This document shows, piece after piece, positions 22,641 through 33,944 of a DNA stretch of 64,000 nt. The stretch lies in contig JBITNC010000001.1 in NCBI GenBank assembly GCA_050084985.1, positions 158,348,001 to 158,412,000 on the forward strand, written 5' to 3'. Each line of letters opens with the position of its first letter. The first letter of the stretch is position 1. The position numbers and the translations under genes are program-made. The notes beneath the pieces were generated by a model. It searched no databases. It saw only the letters and a list, made by a program, of their open reading frames with translations, and had not been told where the DNA came from. Source of the stretch: Nageia nagi. Its lineage: Eukaryota; Pinophyta.

Positions 22641-24275
22641 TTGATTTAGATAATTCACCTTAGGAACAAAACTCTCCAACTCAAAGGGTAACAAGGAGCA
22701 TGACCTTGAACAAATTCTTATTTACCAAGATTGACAACAAGCATGAGCCCTCAACCTTCAAAGAATTTTCTGAGCATGAGTGCTAGATGAAAGCCATGAA
22801 AGTAGAGTATGAGGTGCTTATGAAACATGAAACTTGAGATTTGGTTCCTTATCCCAACGAGAAGAATGTGATTGGCAATAAGTGAATCTACTAGGTTAAG
22901 TTCAATTCTATTGGAGATATTAAAAAATATAAGGCAAGGTTAGTAGCCAAAGGTTTTGCTTAGAAATATGATTTAGATTATGATAAAACCTTTTCTCCTA
23001 TGGCAAAGATGCTTTCTATGAGAATTATCCTTTCTCTTTCTGTAGCTCAAAGATGGAAAGTTTTTCAACTTAATGTTAAGAGTGCATTTCTCAATGGTGA
23101 CTTAAATGTGAAAATCTTCATGAATCTACCAGAAGAGTTCATTGTGAAAGGTAAAGAGTCCTTTGTGTGAGTGTTAAAGAAGTCATTATATGGATTTAAG
23201 TAAGCATCTAGAGCCTAGTACATGAAGATTTTAGGGAAACATTAGTTTCTCCAAGTGTTTTTTTGATTTCAATCTATATGTGTTCAATGAAGGAAAAGAT
23301 GTGGTCTTAATTCTCCTTTATATGGATGATCTTCTAATAACTGAGAATAATGAGGAAATCATTCAAGAGTGCATATCCAAACTTAAGGCAACATTTGAAA
23401 TGATTAATCTTGGTCTCTTGCACTACTATCTTGGAATACAAGTGTATAAATACAAGGATTGTACTTACCTTAATCAATCTAATTATATATCAAACATCTT
23501 ATAGAAGTTTGGAATGGAGGAATGTAGATATGCTATGATCTCAGTCTCTCCTAGAATCACTATTTCTTCGAGCTCCAACTCTCAGTTAGCTGATGCTATA
23601 GCTTATAGACAATTGATTGGTATTCTTTTGTATTTGACTATATCCAAGCCAAATATTACTTTTGTAGTGAATTTGATGGTATGATTCATGTAGAAACCAT
23701 ATGTTGATCAACTCAATGCTATTAAGAAAATATTGAGGTATGTTGCAAGGACTAAGAATCTCACTCTCCAGTATTCTAAGTTGCCCTTATTTGTTCTCTC
23801 TGGATTCTTAGATTCTAACTATGGGGAGATAGAGATGATAGGAAATCAACCTCTACATATGTGTTTAGCATTGGTTCAGGTGCTATATCTTGGGCTTTTA
23901 AGAGGTAACCTACTATTTCTCTTTCCACCATAGAAGTTGAATACCATGCCATGTCTGTTGTAGCCTAGGAAGCCATTTGGATAAGATATCTTTTAAAATA
24001 AATTAGGTATGAGCAAGATGGCTCATATTTGATTTCTTCAAACAATTAATTGGCTATTTCTTTGGCTAAGAATCTTATGTTCCATAAAAGAAAAAAACAT
24101 ATGGAAATATAGGCATATTTCATCAAGGAGAAGGTTTTTGATGCATCATACACCTAGAGCATTATCCATCCACCTTGAACTCCACTGATTTGTTCACCAA
24201 GCCCCTCTCAAAAGGTCAATTCTGTAAGCTTATGGATGTTATCTGGTTGGTGAAGTTACCCTCAAGGGGGAGTAA
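22641..24275 (+). pseudogene. A1 reverse transcriptase and RNase H
   Basis: RT starts with MKAMKVEYEVLMKHET and continues [50 protein letters not shown] and VLKKSLYGFK. The catalytic LLYMDDLLITENNEE block is intact in the open frame 23280-23504. RNase H shows CSLADAIAYRQLIGILLYLT-like sequence, LRYVARTKNLTLQYSKLPLF, FLDSNYG and AISLAKNLMFHKRKKHME. It ends near VKLPSRGS at about 24270. Stops at likely Gln and Trp positions kill it. The tract at 24948-24956 would prime plus-strand synthesis. Confidence 0.9.
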
Positions 24276-24947
24276 AGTTTGAATTCTTGCATTGAATTCA
24301 TTTTTGTGATGACAACTTCACCCCTAGGAGGATTTTATGCTATATAATGTTGATTTTGTTATACACCTTCATAATAAGTTCACTTTGTGTGAGGAACTTG
24401 TACAAATTTTTAAGGCAAAAATATTGGCCAATCTAGCACAGTTCAATTATCCATGTGTGAGAAACTCTTATGTGTCTTTTAACACTATTTAGTTATCCAT
24501 ATGTGAGGAACTCGTATGTGCATGCTCTATTTTGTAATGATAATCAACACATATTTTATATATAGCAGGTGACTATGAGTTTTGGCTTGGCATCTTTGTG
24601 ATGACTTATAGTGCACCATTGATCAGTTCATGATGACATTTGAGTGATTCATCTATCTTTGTTGATATGAATATGTTGCATTTTATAGATCTTGTTATTT
24701 GAATTACTTATGACTTACAGGATCCTTTGAGATTACAGGTTACTTACTTCAGATATGTAGGCTCTGGGAGATTCTTCATGACTTTCAATTGGATGACTAC
24801 TTCATGTACATTGAAACTAGTTGTAGTTAATGATTGTATTTGGTAAAGTACTTCACAAATATGTAAAAAGTTCTCATCTTTGTTGTATCTATTTGAATGA
24901 GAACTCTCTTACTTTCTCTCTTATTCACTCTATCCCAATATTGTATT
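24276..24947 (+). other. A1 3' untranslated region
   Basis: No coding sequence. It contains three diverged copies of a short unit around GTGTGAGGAACTCGTATGTG (24390-24520). The same region, in opposite orientation, is found in the B array (for example 32900-33060, with ATTCCTCACATAGTGATAAC). Confidence 0.7.
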
Positions 24948-24956
24948 AAGAGGAAG
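24948..24956 (+). other. A1 polypurine tract
   Basis: AAGAGGAAG immediately precedes the 3' LTR, the expected site of plus-strand priming. Confidence 0.88.
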
Positions 24957-25450
24957 TGTTGGAATGTATAATGCATTATTGTAAAGGTTATGTAATAATC
25001 TTCTATATAAGTTCACTAATACTTAAGGCTATCATTTGATACCTTAAGTATTTAAGTGAATATGATAATGTAACTTGTCCTACACCCCATGTCATGAGCA
25101 TGCCCCTTGGGTAAAAGGATGTGCATGTTATGCTTTTGAACATTGGATAAAAGGGTGATCCAAAGAGGTCTATAAATATAAGGCTCCCTCTTTGTGATCA
25201 TACACCAATTTGTAGAGTAAATTTATGTTAGTGGATAGTGTTTAGGAGTTGAGGTTAGAAAGAATTGTAAGAGTTCTTATTTGTGAATTAAGAGAGATCT
25301 AGTTAGTGGATGTACACCTAGTTGGAGGAACCACTTATATCTTGAGTCATCTTTGTGAGATTGCTTATGCTTTAGAATTTTGTTGATAAAGAGAGATTTC
25401 ATATAATCTAAGGCTTTTAGGATTGTATTCTTTATAGTTTTCTTCCTTCA
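24957..25450 (+). repeat. A1 3' LTR
   Basis: 494 bp, begins TGTTGGAATG and ends TTCCTTCA, followed by TCCAT (25451-25455). The palindrome is at 25021-25049 and a TATA-like CTATAAATATAAGG at about 25171. Confidence 0.95.
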
Positions 25451-28330
25451 TCCATGTATGTCTAAAAGAAAAGAGCATTTTATGTTGGCTCTTATAGTCC
25501 TTGAAAAGGATTAAGTGAGAAATATGGATGTCTACCTTAAACTAGTAATTAATGAATTGATGCTCTTATGGGAAAGAATTTAGATGAATGATATACCTAT
25601 ACCTAACCATCAATTTTCATTCAAATTATATGGCATACTATGTTGAACTAAAAATGAATATTTAGGGCTTTGTGTTTGTTCGGGTATGCATATATACAAT
25701 ATTATCACTAGTGCATATTAATTTAATATTAAAAATATTATTTATTTTTATTTCACCATATTATTAGTTGTGCATTCTCTAATAAAAATTATTACAAGTC
25801 TTCAAACAAAAGGTTATTATTCTTGTCAATGGTGTGCAAAAAATCTCACAATCAAACATTCAACTCTTTTGAAGAAGATGGAATACCTTGGCCATAGAAA
25901 ATATTTGGTAATAGAAAATAAAATTTGAATAAACAAAAATTAAGGTAGTAAAGATAGCACCCTCATTCCTTGTTACCTAATTTCTATGGATTGGTGGATA
26001 AAGTACCAATAAAAAGTGGAAGAAGTTAGACAAAGTGCTCATGAGAAAGGTATTGTTGTAGGGCCAAATGATGAGATTATTGTTAGTAAAAATGACTTAC
26101 TTAAAGGTGAGATAATTGTTGATAAAAATATGCACATTTGCAATATTTTAATTTCATTATTTTATCGATTATATAATTATTACTTTTATACATATTTGCA
26201 GGCATGAAAAGGATATCAATATTTTATAGACTTTCATACTGGGAGGACTTGTTAGTGGCACATTTGATGGATCCTATGCATATTTTAAAGAATATTACAT
26301 ATTCTTTGTATCAATTTACAACAACCAAAGAATTAAATGGTGAAGTAGTGAGAAATGACTTCAAATAAATGGGAAAAAGCCTCACTTATAGATAAGCCAA
26401 AATGAATACAGAACATAAGATGTATTTGATCGCACATGGATTATGAAAAAAGATGAAGTGGAGAAGTTACATAAAATTATTCGAACCATTAGAACACCAA
26501 ATGTCTATGGATAATCTCTAAGAAGATCATTCACTAGTGATGGTAAAATTATAGGATTCAAGTATCATGATTTCTACAACTTCATGAAGGTATTGATCTT
26601 ATACTATATATATATTGGTAGATGTATGAGTTTACAACATATTTTTCCTTACAAGTTCACATATTTATTTGCAATATATTTTTCCAATTGCAATTTGTGG
26701 ATATGTGAGTTTACCTTATGATATAAGGAATGCAATTAGTTAATTATCATTATTTATAAGGTATGTAATGTTATAGTATCACTCTAAATAAAATATTTGT
26801 GGTTGTTTATAATATTTTATGCATTTTAACATGTGATGTTTTGATTATATTATATTTTTATAAATAGGTGGTTATATTTAAATGAGATACATGTGGGTGA
26901 AATTGATATATGGTGCACATTCATTATTGAAACTATATATATGCTTAAAATATAAATGCATGTTTCTTTTTTGGAAATACAAGTGCATCTATTGATCCAC
27001 CTAGTAGATGATATTAACATACCAATGTGTTGCGAGTGCTAGAAACATGTTTTTTATGGAGAGAGTTTTAAAAGTACTAAAAGGATTTATTAGACAACAA
27101 TCATAGCCAGAAGGATCTATGGCTAAGGGAATCATTGTACAAGAATCATTTTTTATGTAACTATGTATATTTCCCAAATCGATCATTTTACCCCAAAGAT
27201 GTGGAATGCAAATAAAGATTGAAAAATTAAAAAAGGGGAGATTTTAGAATCGAATGTGATAACATATTCTCTTAAAGGTATGTCTAACAATATTTTAGAT
27301 ACTATAATTTATAATTATAATATGAATATTAATTTTGGATTAATTTAATTTATCAATGCTTATTAAGTATATATTATGGCATGATATATATTGATCATGA
27401 ATTTAAATATTGTGACCTGCATGAATCTATAAACCAATTTTTCATGATGCATTTTACATGTGAAAAGTGGATTGAATTGTACAACAATAAAAGAAAACAA
27501 ATTGGACAATAATGTGCCTCATTTCGTAGAAAAAATTGTTAGGTTCATACACCTATACCTAAAAATCTAAGAGAGGAAAATTGGCTATAAGAGTGTCCAT
27601 GTTCATGGATGAAGAATGAAATTGAAAACAAATAAGCTACCAGAGAAAAATTAGATGAAGATGATGTAAATGCATTAGATATAGCTATTGGGTGCAAATA
27701 CAATGGTAATTATTATTTTTATCCATATGCATTAAGTTTTTAGTATTTCTATAGAACACTTGCAACTAATATAAATATAATAATTTTTGCAGTAATAACA
27801 TTTTCATATAAATATGTGCAAGCATTGTCTTTCTCATCAATATGGGCATATGGTAAACACTTTAGAATTGAAGAGAAGGATGAGTCAAGAGTGACATTTG
27901 ACTTTGGAGTGCATGTTAATTTTGAACAAGCAAGTCATGTAAGTAGAAAAGATCCAAACTTGATACAAGGAATATTAAGTTACGTTGAAAAAATTCAAGA
28001 GATTACTCAATTAGATTATAGGTCCTTCCAATGTGTTATATTTAAATGTAGATGGTTTGACACACTCGATCAAAATAAAATCTTGCATGATAATCCTATT
28101 CAATATTAAGCAATTGACGCACACGATATTTAGCTAAAGCGAAAGATCCATATATTTTACCATAATATGATCATCAAATATTTTTCATCAAAGATGTTGT
28201 AAATGAGAAAATTTGATTTGTTATTAATTATGATCCTAGATGAAAATATATTGTACAATATCTTATTGATTAATTAATAAAGTGGAGTGGAAGCATCCAA
28301 TATTTTGATTTATATTTTTATGGAATGCAA
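25451..28330 (+). pseudogene. CACTA (En/Spm) TNP2-type transposase, 3' part
   Basis: Directly after the A1 right LTR the reading resumes as CMSKRKEHFMLALIVL, then NMDVYLKLVINELMLLWERI and QFSFKLYGILC. Further blocks are LLKKMEYLGHRKYL, RLSYWEDLLVAHLMDPMHIL, KNITYSLYQF and FPIAICGYVSLPYDIRNAIS. Then come RVLKVLKGFIRQQS, PEGSMAKGIIVQESFF (DUF4218-like) and, at 27816-28109, FKCRWFDTLDQNKI with downstream FDLVINYDP (DUF4216-like). This is the normal TNP2 domain order. Intron-like AT-rich stretches separate several blocks, for example 26600-26700 and 27280-27400. Many stops; not functional. Confidence 0.87.
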
Positions 28331-28375
28331 TGTAATGGATGTTATGTATGGATATTATTCAAAAATTTCACTTGT

Positions 28376-29335
28376 AGTGTAAGAAACTTCTTCTCCTCCT
28401 CCATCATTATTAATATCATTTGAAAAGGGGCATCCCTTGCTCCAATGCCCTTATTGAAGCATTTAAAATATTAAACCTTGTTTGACAATATAGTCATATT
28501 TGTAGTAGAATTGGAATCATTTGTTGAATGGTTAGTAGATATGATTTCAATTTCCTTTTCCATAATATCATAAATAACATAAGAAATTAGTTCTTCTCCT
28601 TCAACATTAATGTTGATTGTGGAATGATAATCTTGGAAAAAATACCTTGGTTAGGGTTTACATTTAAGGGTTAAGGGTTTAGGGGTTAGGGTTGATACTC
28701 ATCTAGACATTATAAAATACATATATCTCATATATGCCATAGTCTCCTACAACAACGCCCAATGCCTTAGTCGAAGCACTTAAAATATTTATCCTTGTTT
28801 GGAAACAGTCATATTTGCAATAGAATTGACATCATTTTTTGAATGGGTAGTAGACATGGTTTCAATTTCCTTTTCCATAATGTTAGAAATAACATAAGAA
28901 ATTATTTCTTCTCTTTAGCATTAATGTCAATTGTGGTATGATAATCCTGGATAAAATATCTTGGTTAGGGTTTATATTTTAAGGGTTAAGGGTTCAAGGG
29001 TTCGGGGTTAAGGGTGAAGGGGTTTAGGGGTTAGGGTTGACACTCATTTAGATATTTTTAAATACTTGTTTCTTATACATTTCATAGTTTCCTACAACAA
29101 ATCCCAATTCCCTAGTCGAAGCACTTAAAAGATTTATCCTTGTTTGGAAACATAGTCATATTTGCAGTAGAATTGACATCATCTGTTGAATGGGTAGTAT
29201 ACATGGTTTCACTTTCCTCATCCATAATGTCATAAATAATATAAGAAACTATTTCTTCTCCATTAGCATTAATATCAATTGTGGAATAATAATCATGGAC
29301 AAAATGTCTTGGTTAGGGTTTATGTTAAGGGTAAG
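28376..29335 (-). repeat. three tandem exon-like units separated by telomere-like spacers
   Basis: Units at about 28455-28785, 28786-29128 and 29129-29335 (the last partial) share most of their length at roughly 330-340 bp per unit. On the minus strand each contains a mostly open stretch of about 70 codons. The best copy (unit 3) reads HFVHDYYSTIDINANGEEIV, SYIIYDIMDEESETMYTTHS and TDDVNSTANMTMFPNKDKSF. Preceding each on that strand is a CCCTAA-rich spacer ending in CCAAG, which could be an intron end. Unit 1 runs on into GHWSKGCPFSNDINNDGGG, resembling half of a CCHC knuckle. It may be a repeated exon of a CACTA accessory gene; function unknown. Confidence 0.7.
28652..28702 (+). repeat. telomere-like spacer, unit 1
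   Basis: GGTTAGGGTTTACATTTAAG, then GGGTTAAGGGTTTAGGGGTT. A similar spacer recurs at 28968-29034 and a short one at 29308-29330, once per tandem unit. Confidence 0.8.
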
Positions 29336-29584
29336 TGCAAGAAGATAGGTCCATTTTATGGCAAAAAGAGTGGACACTTTTTCTTTGATTTTTAGGTCTG
29401 GTCAAAATTGATCTCAAAATTTGAAGCACTTAAGCATGGAATTTTGAAAAGACCACTTCGGTAAAAAAATGTAGTGCTCAAAGTCTAGTTTTTAAATATG
29501 TAATTTATTCTAATACTTGTATGATAAAAATTAAATTTTGATAGGCATATATAAAAATTATTATTTAAAATTCATCAAATCATA
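29336..29584. other. unassigned sequence between tandem units and bHLH copies
   Basis: AT-rich, no ORF or repeat recognised. It may be intron or captured flanking DNA. Confidence 0.4.
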
Positions 29585-30113
29585 GACCTTGTTAGCCCTT
29601 GCATGTACTCCTATTAGAATCAACGTCTCAAGCAATCTCAATTTCTCATTAATGTTTTTCCTTCTCTGATGAGGAGCAATACTTTGACTACATATTTGAG
29701 AGTTTTAATCTCTTGGTGTGAGCTACTAATTGGCCAAATTGAATCATCAACATCATGTAATGAAAACTCATGACCAAACTTATTTTGCTCTAAAAAATTC
29801 CATGCTTATCACCAAACTGCATTTAACACTACTGCCATCATCAATCCCTTCAAATATGGACTTTATGTACATATCCATACTACCTTAACTCTCTCGCTCT
29901 GCAAATGCAAATCTAGCACTATTTTAAAACTATTATATCAATTCCAATGTTCTAATGATCCAACTAGCAAGCTTAATCTCTATATAAAGCATCACTCATC
30001 TCTTTATAATGATTTAATACGAACTCTAACTATGATAATTTAAATTGCTCCAATTCATCAAATCATAGGAAATCTATCACCTAGATATAATTATCTTGGT
30101 TATACATATGTGG
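29585..30113 (-). repeat. direct repeat copy 1 (bHLH segment)
   Basis: Matches 30645-31160 along nearly its whole length, including TTCCTTCTCTGATGAGGAGC (TTCCTTCTCTAATGAGGAGC in copy 2) and TCCAATTCATCAAATCATAG. Spacing is about 1,060 bp. Confidence 0.85.
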
Positions 30114-30644
30114 GTATTCATAGTGTACTCGCTATAGCTATGGGAACTCTCTTGGCTATGGCTATCCTCCTCCTCAGTAAACTTACAAAGTTGGTATATC
30201 ATCCTTAGACTTACAATTTGATCCTTGAACATCCATTAAAGTTACCTTTGAGGATTGCTGAAATTTAATATCCTTAGGGTCAAATTTCACATTTTTAGAA
30301 TCCATCATATTTGAACTTGAGGTGGGTTCAGTAGATATCCATAATTTTACATTCCTACCTTGGTCTATAACTCAATATTTATCATTATATTGAAACTTCA
30401 CCTTCCACAGACCATATCATTTATTTTAACATGTGGATTTTGAGACTTTGGGTAATTATGTTTCAATTGTTCGCTTTTTAAAAGTGAAGCCTCAAGAAAT
30501 ATTTCCTCTAGCATTACCAAAATTCTAAGCATTCTTTTCATGCTTACCAAAATGGAATACAATGTGTGTGGAAAAATGAGAGAGACATTCAATAATGTGA
30601 ACTTGAGCCTAGATAAATTAAGCATAATTGATGGCCTCATCAAG

Positions 30645-31160
30645 CATTTTAACCCTATCAACCCTTGCATTTCCTCTTATTGGAATTAATATCTCCAACA
30701 ATCTTAGTTTCTCATTAATATTTTTCCTTCTCTAATGAGGAGCAATACTCTGACTACACATTCGAGAGTTTCAATCTATTTTTATGAGAAATTAATTAGC
30801 CAAACTAAATCATAAATATTACGTAATGGAAACTCATGACCAAACTCATTTTTCTCTAAAAACATTCCATGCTTATCATAAAATTACAAAACACTACTAC
30901 CATCATCAATCCCTTCAAATATGGACTTCATGTACATATTTATACTATCTTAACTCTCTCTGCAAATATAAATCTAGGACTATATTAAAACTATTCTATC
31001 AATTCTAATGGCCCAACTAGCAAGCTTAATCTCTCTATAAAGCATCGCTTATCTCTTTATAATGATTTACTATTATATTTAACTATGGTACTTTAAATTG
31101 CTCCAATTCATCAAATCATAGGTATTCTATCATCCAGATATAATTATCTTGGTGTACACA
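30645..31160 (-). repeat. direct repeat copy 2 (bHLH segment)
   Basis: Partner of 29585-30113. Carries the full basic region and helices, so it is nearer to the original gene. Confidence 0.85.
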
Positions 31161-31345
31161 TATGCTTTTTAATATATTAATAGACATTTTGAAATAAATT
31201 TTTTGTTCGATGATATATTGATAGTGGAATCATAAAGCTTGACATGCTGCCAATTATCAAAGTTGAATTATTGAAGTTTTTTATGCAACACATGAAAATG
31301 CATTGAATATCCCATTACCTTTAAAATTTAGTACAATAATGACAA

Positions 31346-31709
31346 CATTACTTTTAAATATATATATTTTAGCATCGACATGCGCATCAATTATAACATC
31401 AAGTATAGATTCATTTCTATAGTCATAATAGCATTTGTTTTTGCATCAATTTAGAGTCATTATTAGCATCCATTTTGTAGCATTGGATAAAGAGTCAAAA
31501 ACAGAGTCGATATTCGATTCATATTTAGAGTAATAAAGTGTTAGAATTAGAGTAAAAAATAAAGGTAGTATTCGAATCAAATTTAAATTTGGTATTTACG
31601 TCAAATACAATTGAAAAATGGTAGAACCAAATTTTATATGCAATTAGCATCATATAAGAAAAAAAAAATGATGCGCATCGTGATACTAAATATCTATATT
31701 GTAGTAGTG
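31346..31709. mobile_element. short CACTA-like element (364 bp)
   Basis: The right end read inward starts CACTACTACAATATAG and runs to GATGCGCATCA. The left end starts CATTACTTTTAAATAT and runs to CATGCGCATCA, giving imperfect inverted ends of about 40 bp. Many GCATCA motifs inside resemble the element at 8576-9632, suggesting one family. The flanking trinucleotides (CAA, TGT) do not match, so no target duplication is seen. Its right end abuts PPR coding sequence at 31711. Confidence 0.55.
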
Positions 31710-31710
31710 T

Positions 31711-32002
31711 GTGTTCTACTTGTATGTAGCCATGTAGGTCTAGTGGATTAGGGTTGTAAATACTTTAATAACATGAGTGACTTTTATTGCATTATTCATA
31801 GGATGAATAATTATAAATGTATTGTTGACCTTATTAGTTATTCATGCTATATTAAGGAAGCTTTGAACTTCATTATCAAGATACCCATGAAACCTATATA
31901 TGATTTGTGGATGTTTTTACTTGGTTCTTTTTTGGCAACAATATTTTTTTGTTGGAGTCTAAAAATGCATCATATTATGTTCTTATTTCAAATATTTGTG
32001 TT
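31711..32002 (+). pseudogene. PPR-DYW gene, upstream half (last PPR and E motif), split by copia array
   Basis: In one frame it reads CSHVGLVD*GCKYFNNM, SDFYCIIHRMNNYKCIVDLI, YIKEALNFIIKIPMKP and LWMFLLGSF. This is the last PPR and E motif of a plant PLS-class PPR protein. The block in 31773-32002 is open. It stops at the left end of the family B array and continues at 51584 after the GTGTT target duplication. PPR-DYW proteins edit C to U in organellar transcripts. No upstream PPR motifs adjoin it; instead the short CACTA-like element ends at 31709. Confidence 0.85.
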
Positions 32003-32440
32003 TGAAAAAATTAACCCTTTCTGAAATAACTTCTAATCCCCCAAGATCTCAAGAAGGCACTTTCAACATCAACACAATAACTAAAACTAATCACATAAAT
32101 AACACAATATATAAAGTAGTTTTTCATGTCCACTAACTAAAATCTTCTTATTCTTAAGGACCTCTCTTACAAAATCTCTTCTCTCACACACACACTCTAA
32201 ACCTAGAGCAAAGCTTGCATTATAATTGTGTAACTAGATAAGGGGAGGGTTCTTCTCTTTTTATAAGAAGAAACCCACTCTATATTTAACCCCTTTTCTA
32301 TTTTTAATCAATTAACTATTTTTAATCCTATTACTATTTTTATTCCCTTAATACTTTAAGGTATCTAATGATACTTTAAGTATTAAGTGAATTTACATTA
32401 AGGAGAAATATTACACAATATTACATTACAAATTCTAACA
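32003..32440 (-). repeat. family B LTR 1 (outer, 3' end of array)
   Basis: On the + strand TGAAAAAATTAACCC...AATTCTAACA. Preceded by the target duplication GTGTT (31998-32002) and followed by the purine-tract complement TTCCCCCTT. Palindrome at 32348-32387. Confidence 0.92.
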
Positions 32441-33502
32441 TTCCCCCTTAATGTAATATTGGGATAGAGCATAGAGAGAAGAAAGATAGAGTAAGAGATA
32501 GTTATCCTTCAAAGAGATACAAGCAAAGATTAGAACTTTTACATCATTGAGAAATAAGCAAGATATTAGTTTGAGACTCATTACAATACCATTTGATAAA
32601 ATAGTTTACAATACAATCATTAACCATAACTAGTTTCACTATAAGTGTAGTTGATTAACACTAAGCTGACATATGAGCCTCCATAAGCTTGCTCACATGA
32701 AGTAAGTAACCTACACTCTTAAGATGAATCTTGCAAGCTACAAGTAGCTCATAAACAAGATCGGTTATATGTATCATATAACATTCATATCAATCATAAG
32801 ATAAATGAATTAAGTAATACCATCCATAACTTGATCAATGATGCACTATAAGTCATCACAAAGATTCTAATCCAATACTTATAATCATTTGTTGTATATT
32901 AGAAATATGTGTTGATCAATAATAAAAAAGTATATGTGCATATATAAGTTACTCACATATGGATAACCAAATAGTGCTAACAAACACATATCGATTCCTC
33001 ACATAGTGATAACAAAAACAAAATGTATCATAAGTTCCTCATACAAAGCAAACTAACCATGAAGGTGTACATTTAGATCAACACTATATAGCAAAAATAG
33101 CCTCCTAGGGATGAATTTATTATCACAAAAATGAATTCAATATAAGAATTCAAACTTCACTCCCTCTTGAGGATAATTTAACTACCATAAGAAACTTTCA
33201 AAGTGTGCAAAATAAAGTTTCAAAAGCAATTAGTGAATAGATTAGGAGAGATAAAGTTAGATGAATAGAGTTGCAATTGTTACATCAAGAACTTTATCTC
33301 TGATATAATGCATTTCAATTTGAGGTACACTATAAGTCATCACTAAGATGCCAAGAACATACTCATAATCACCAAAGAAAAAAATGTATAAATAAAGTAT
33401 ACAAACCAAAAAGGTTCAACAATTTTATTAAGGAAGAAGATACAATGGATTCAACAAGAATTCAACATGTACTTCCTTTTTTAGGGCAACTTCACCAACC
33501 CA
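32441..33502 (-). other. family B 3' untranslated region, truncated
   Basis: Matches 33945-34995 in order but ends abruptly at CACCAACCCAATA and joins LTR 2. In full copies AACTTCCTAAGC or similar follows. No coding sequence. Confidence 0.8.
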
Positions 33503-33944
33503 ATAAAAAAATTAACCCTTTCTGAATTAACTTTTAATCTTTCAAGATATCAAAAAGACACTTTCAACATCAACATAATAACACAATAACTAAAGCCAAC
33601 CACATAAATAACATAAGATATAAAGTGGTTTCTCCCTCCTTGGGAGTATGTCCACTAACTAAGATCTTCTTATTCTCAATGAACTCTCTTACAAAATCTC
33701 TTCTCTCTCTCACACACTCTAAACGTATAGCAAAGCTTGCATTACAATTATGTAACTAGAGAAGGGGAGGGTTCTTCTATTTTTATAAGAAGAAACCTAC
33801 TATATAATTAATCCCTTTTCTATTTTTAATCCTTTACCTATTTTAATTTCTTTAATACTTTAAGGTATCTAATGATACTTTAAGTATTAAGAGAGTTTAT
33901 ATTAAGAATAAATATTACATAATATTGCATTACAAATTCTAACA
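33503..33944 (-). repeat. family B LTR 2
   Basis: Begins TAAAAAAATTAACCC (TG end decayed) and ends AATTCTAACA, followed by CTCCCCCTT. No target duplication beside it. Palindrome at about 33851-33890. Confidence 0.88.

Larger units (their letters stand above)
17540..25450 (+). mobile_element. Ty1-copia element A1, complete with LTRs, nested in TNP2
   Basis: Both LTRs begin TGTTGGAATG and end CCTTCA, and the element is flanked by TCCAT on both sides (17535-17539 and 25451-25455). It has a PBS matching initiator-Met tRNA, a leader of about 2.3 kb, gag, protease, integrase, RT, RNase H and a polypurine tract. Removing it restores the TNP2 reading NITPCMSKRK. The two LTRs differ at about thirty sites by eye over about 500 bp plus one 8-10 bp gap, so the insertion is old. 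All genes carry stops. Confidence 0.95.
29585..31160 (-). pseudogene. bHLH transcription factor pseudogene, two partial tandem copies
   Basis: On the minus strand the copy nearer 31160 encodes, in pieces, LEQFKLS-like and NHYKEMSDALYRD-like segments. At about 30765-30600 it then gives MCSQSIAPH*RRKNINEKLR, LLEILIPIRGNARVDRVKML and DEAINYA. The pattern H-x-RR-x-x-I, loop, helix 2 (VKMLDEAINY) is that of plant bHLH proteins, which bind E-box DNA as dimers. The second copy (about 30113-29585) repeats the upstream part and helix 1 (INEKLRLLETLI) but stops at the loop. Between copies (30644-30114) the first copy's C-terminal coding sequence continues, with KNVKFDPKDIKFQQSS. Stops and shifts are present in both. 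Confidence 0.7.

Noticed and set aside
28366-28380. TTCACTTGTAGTG as the right end of the TNP2 CACTA element
   Set aside because: It lies in sequence that continues the minus-strand reading of the tandem units, and no matching left end was found.
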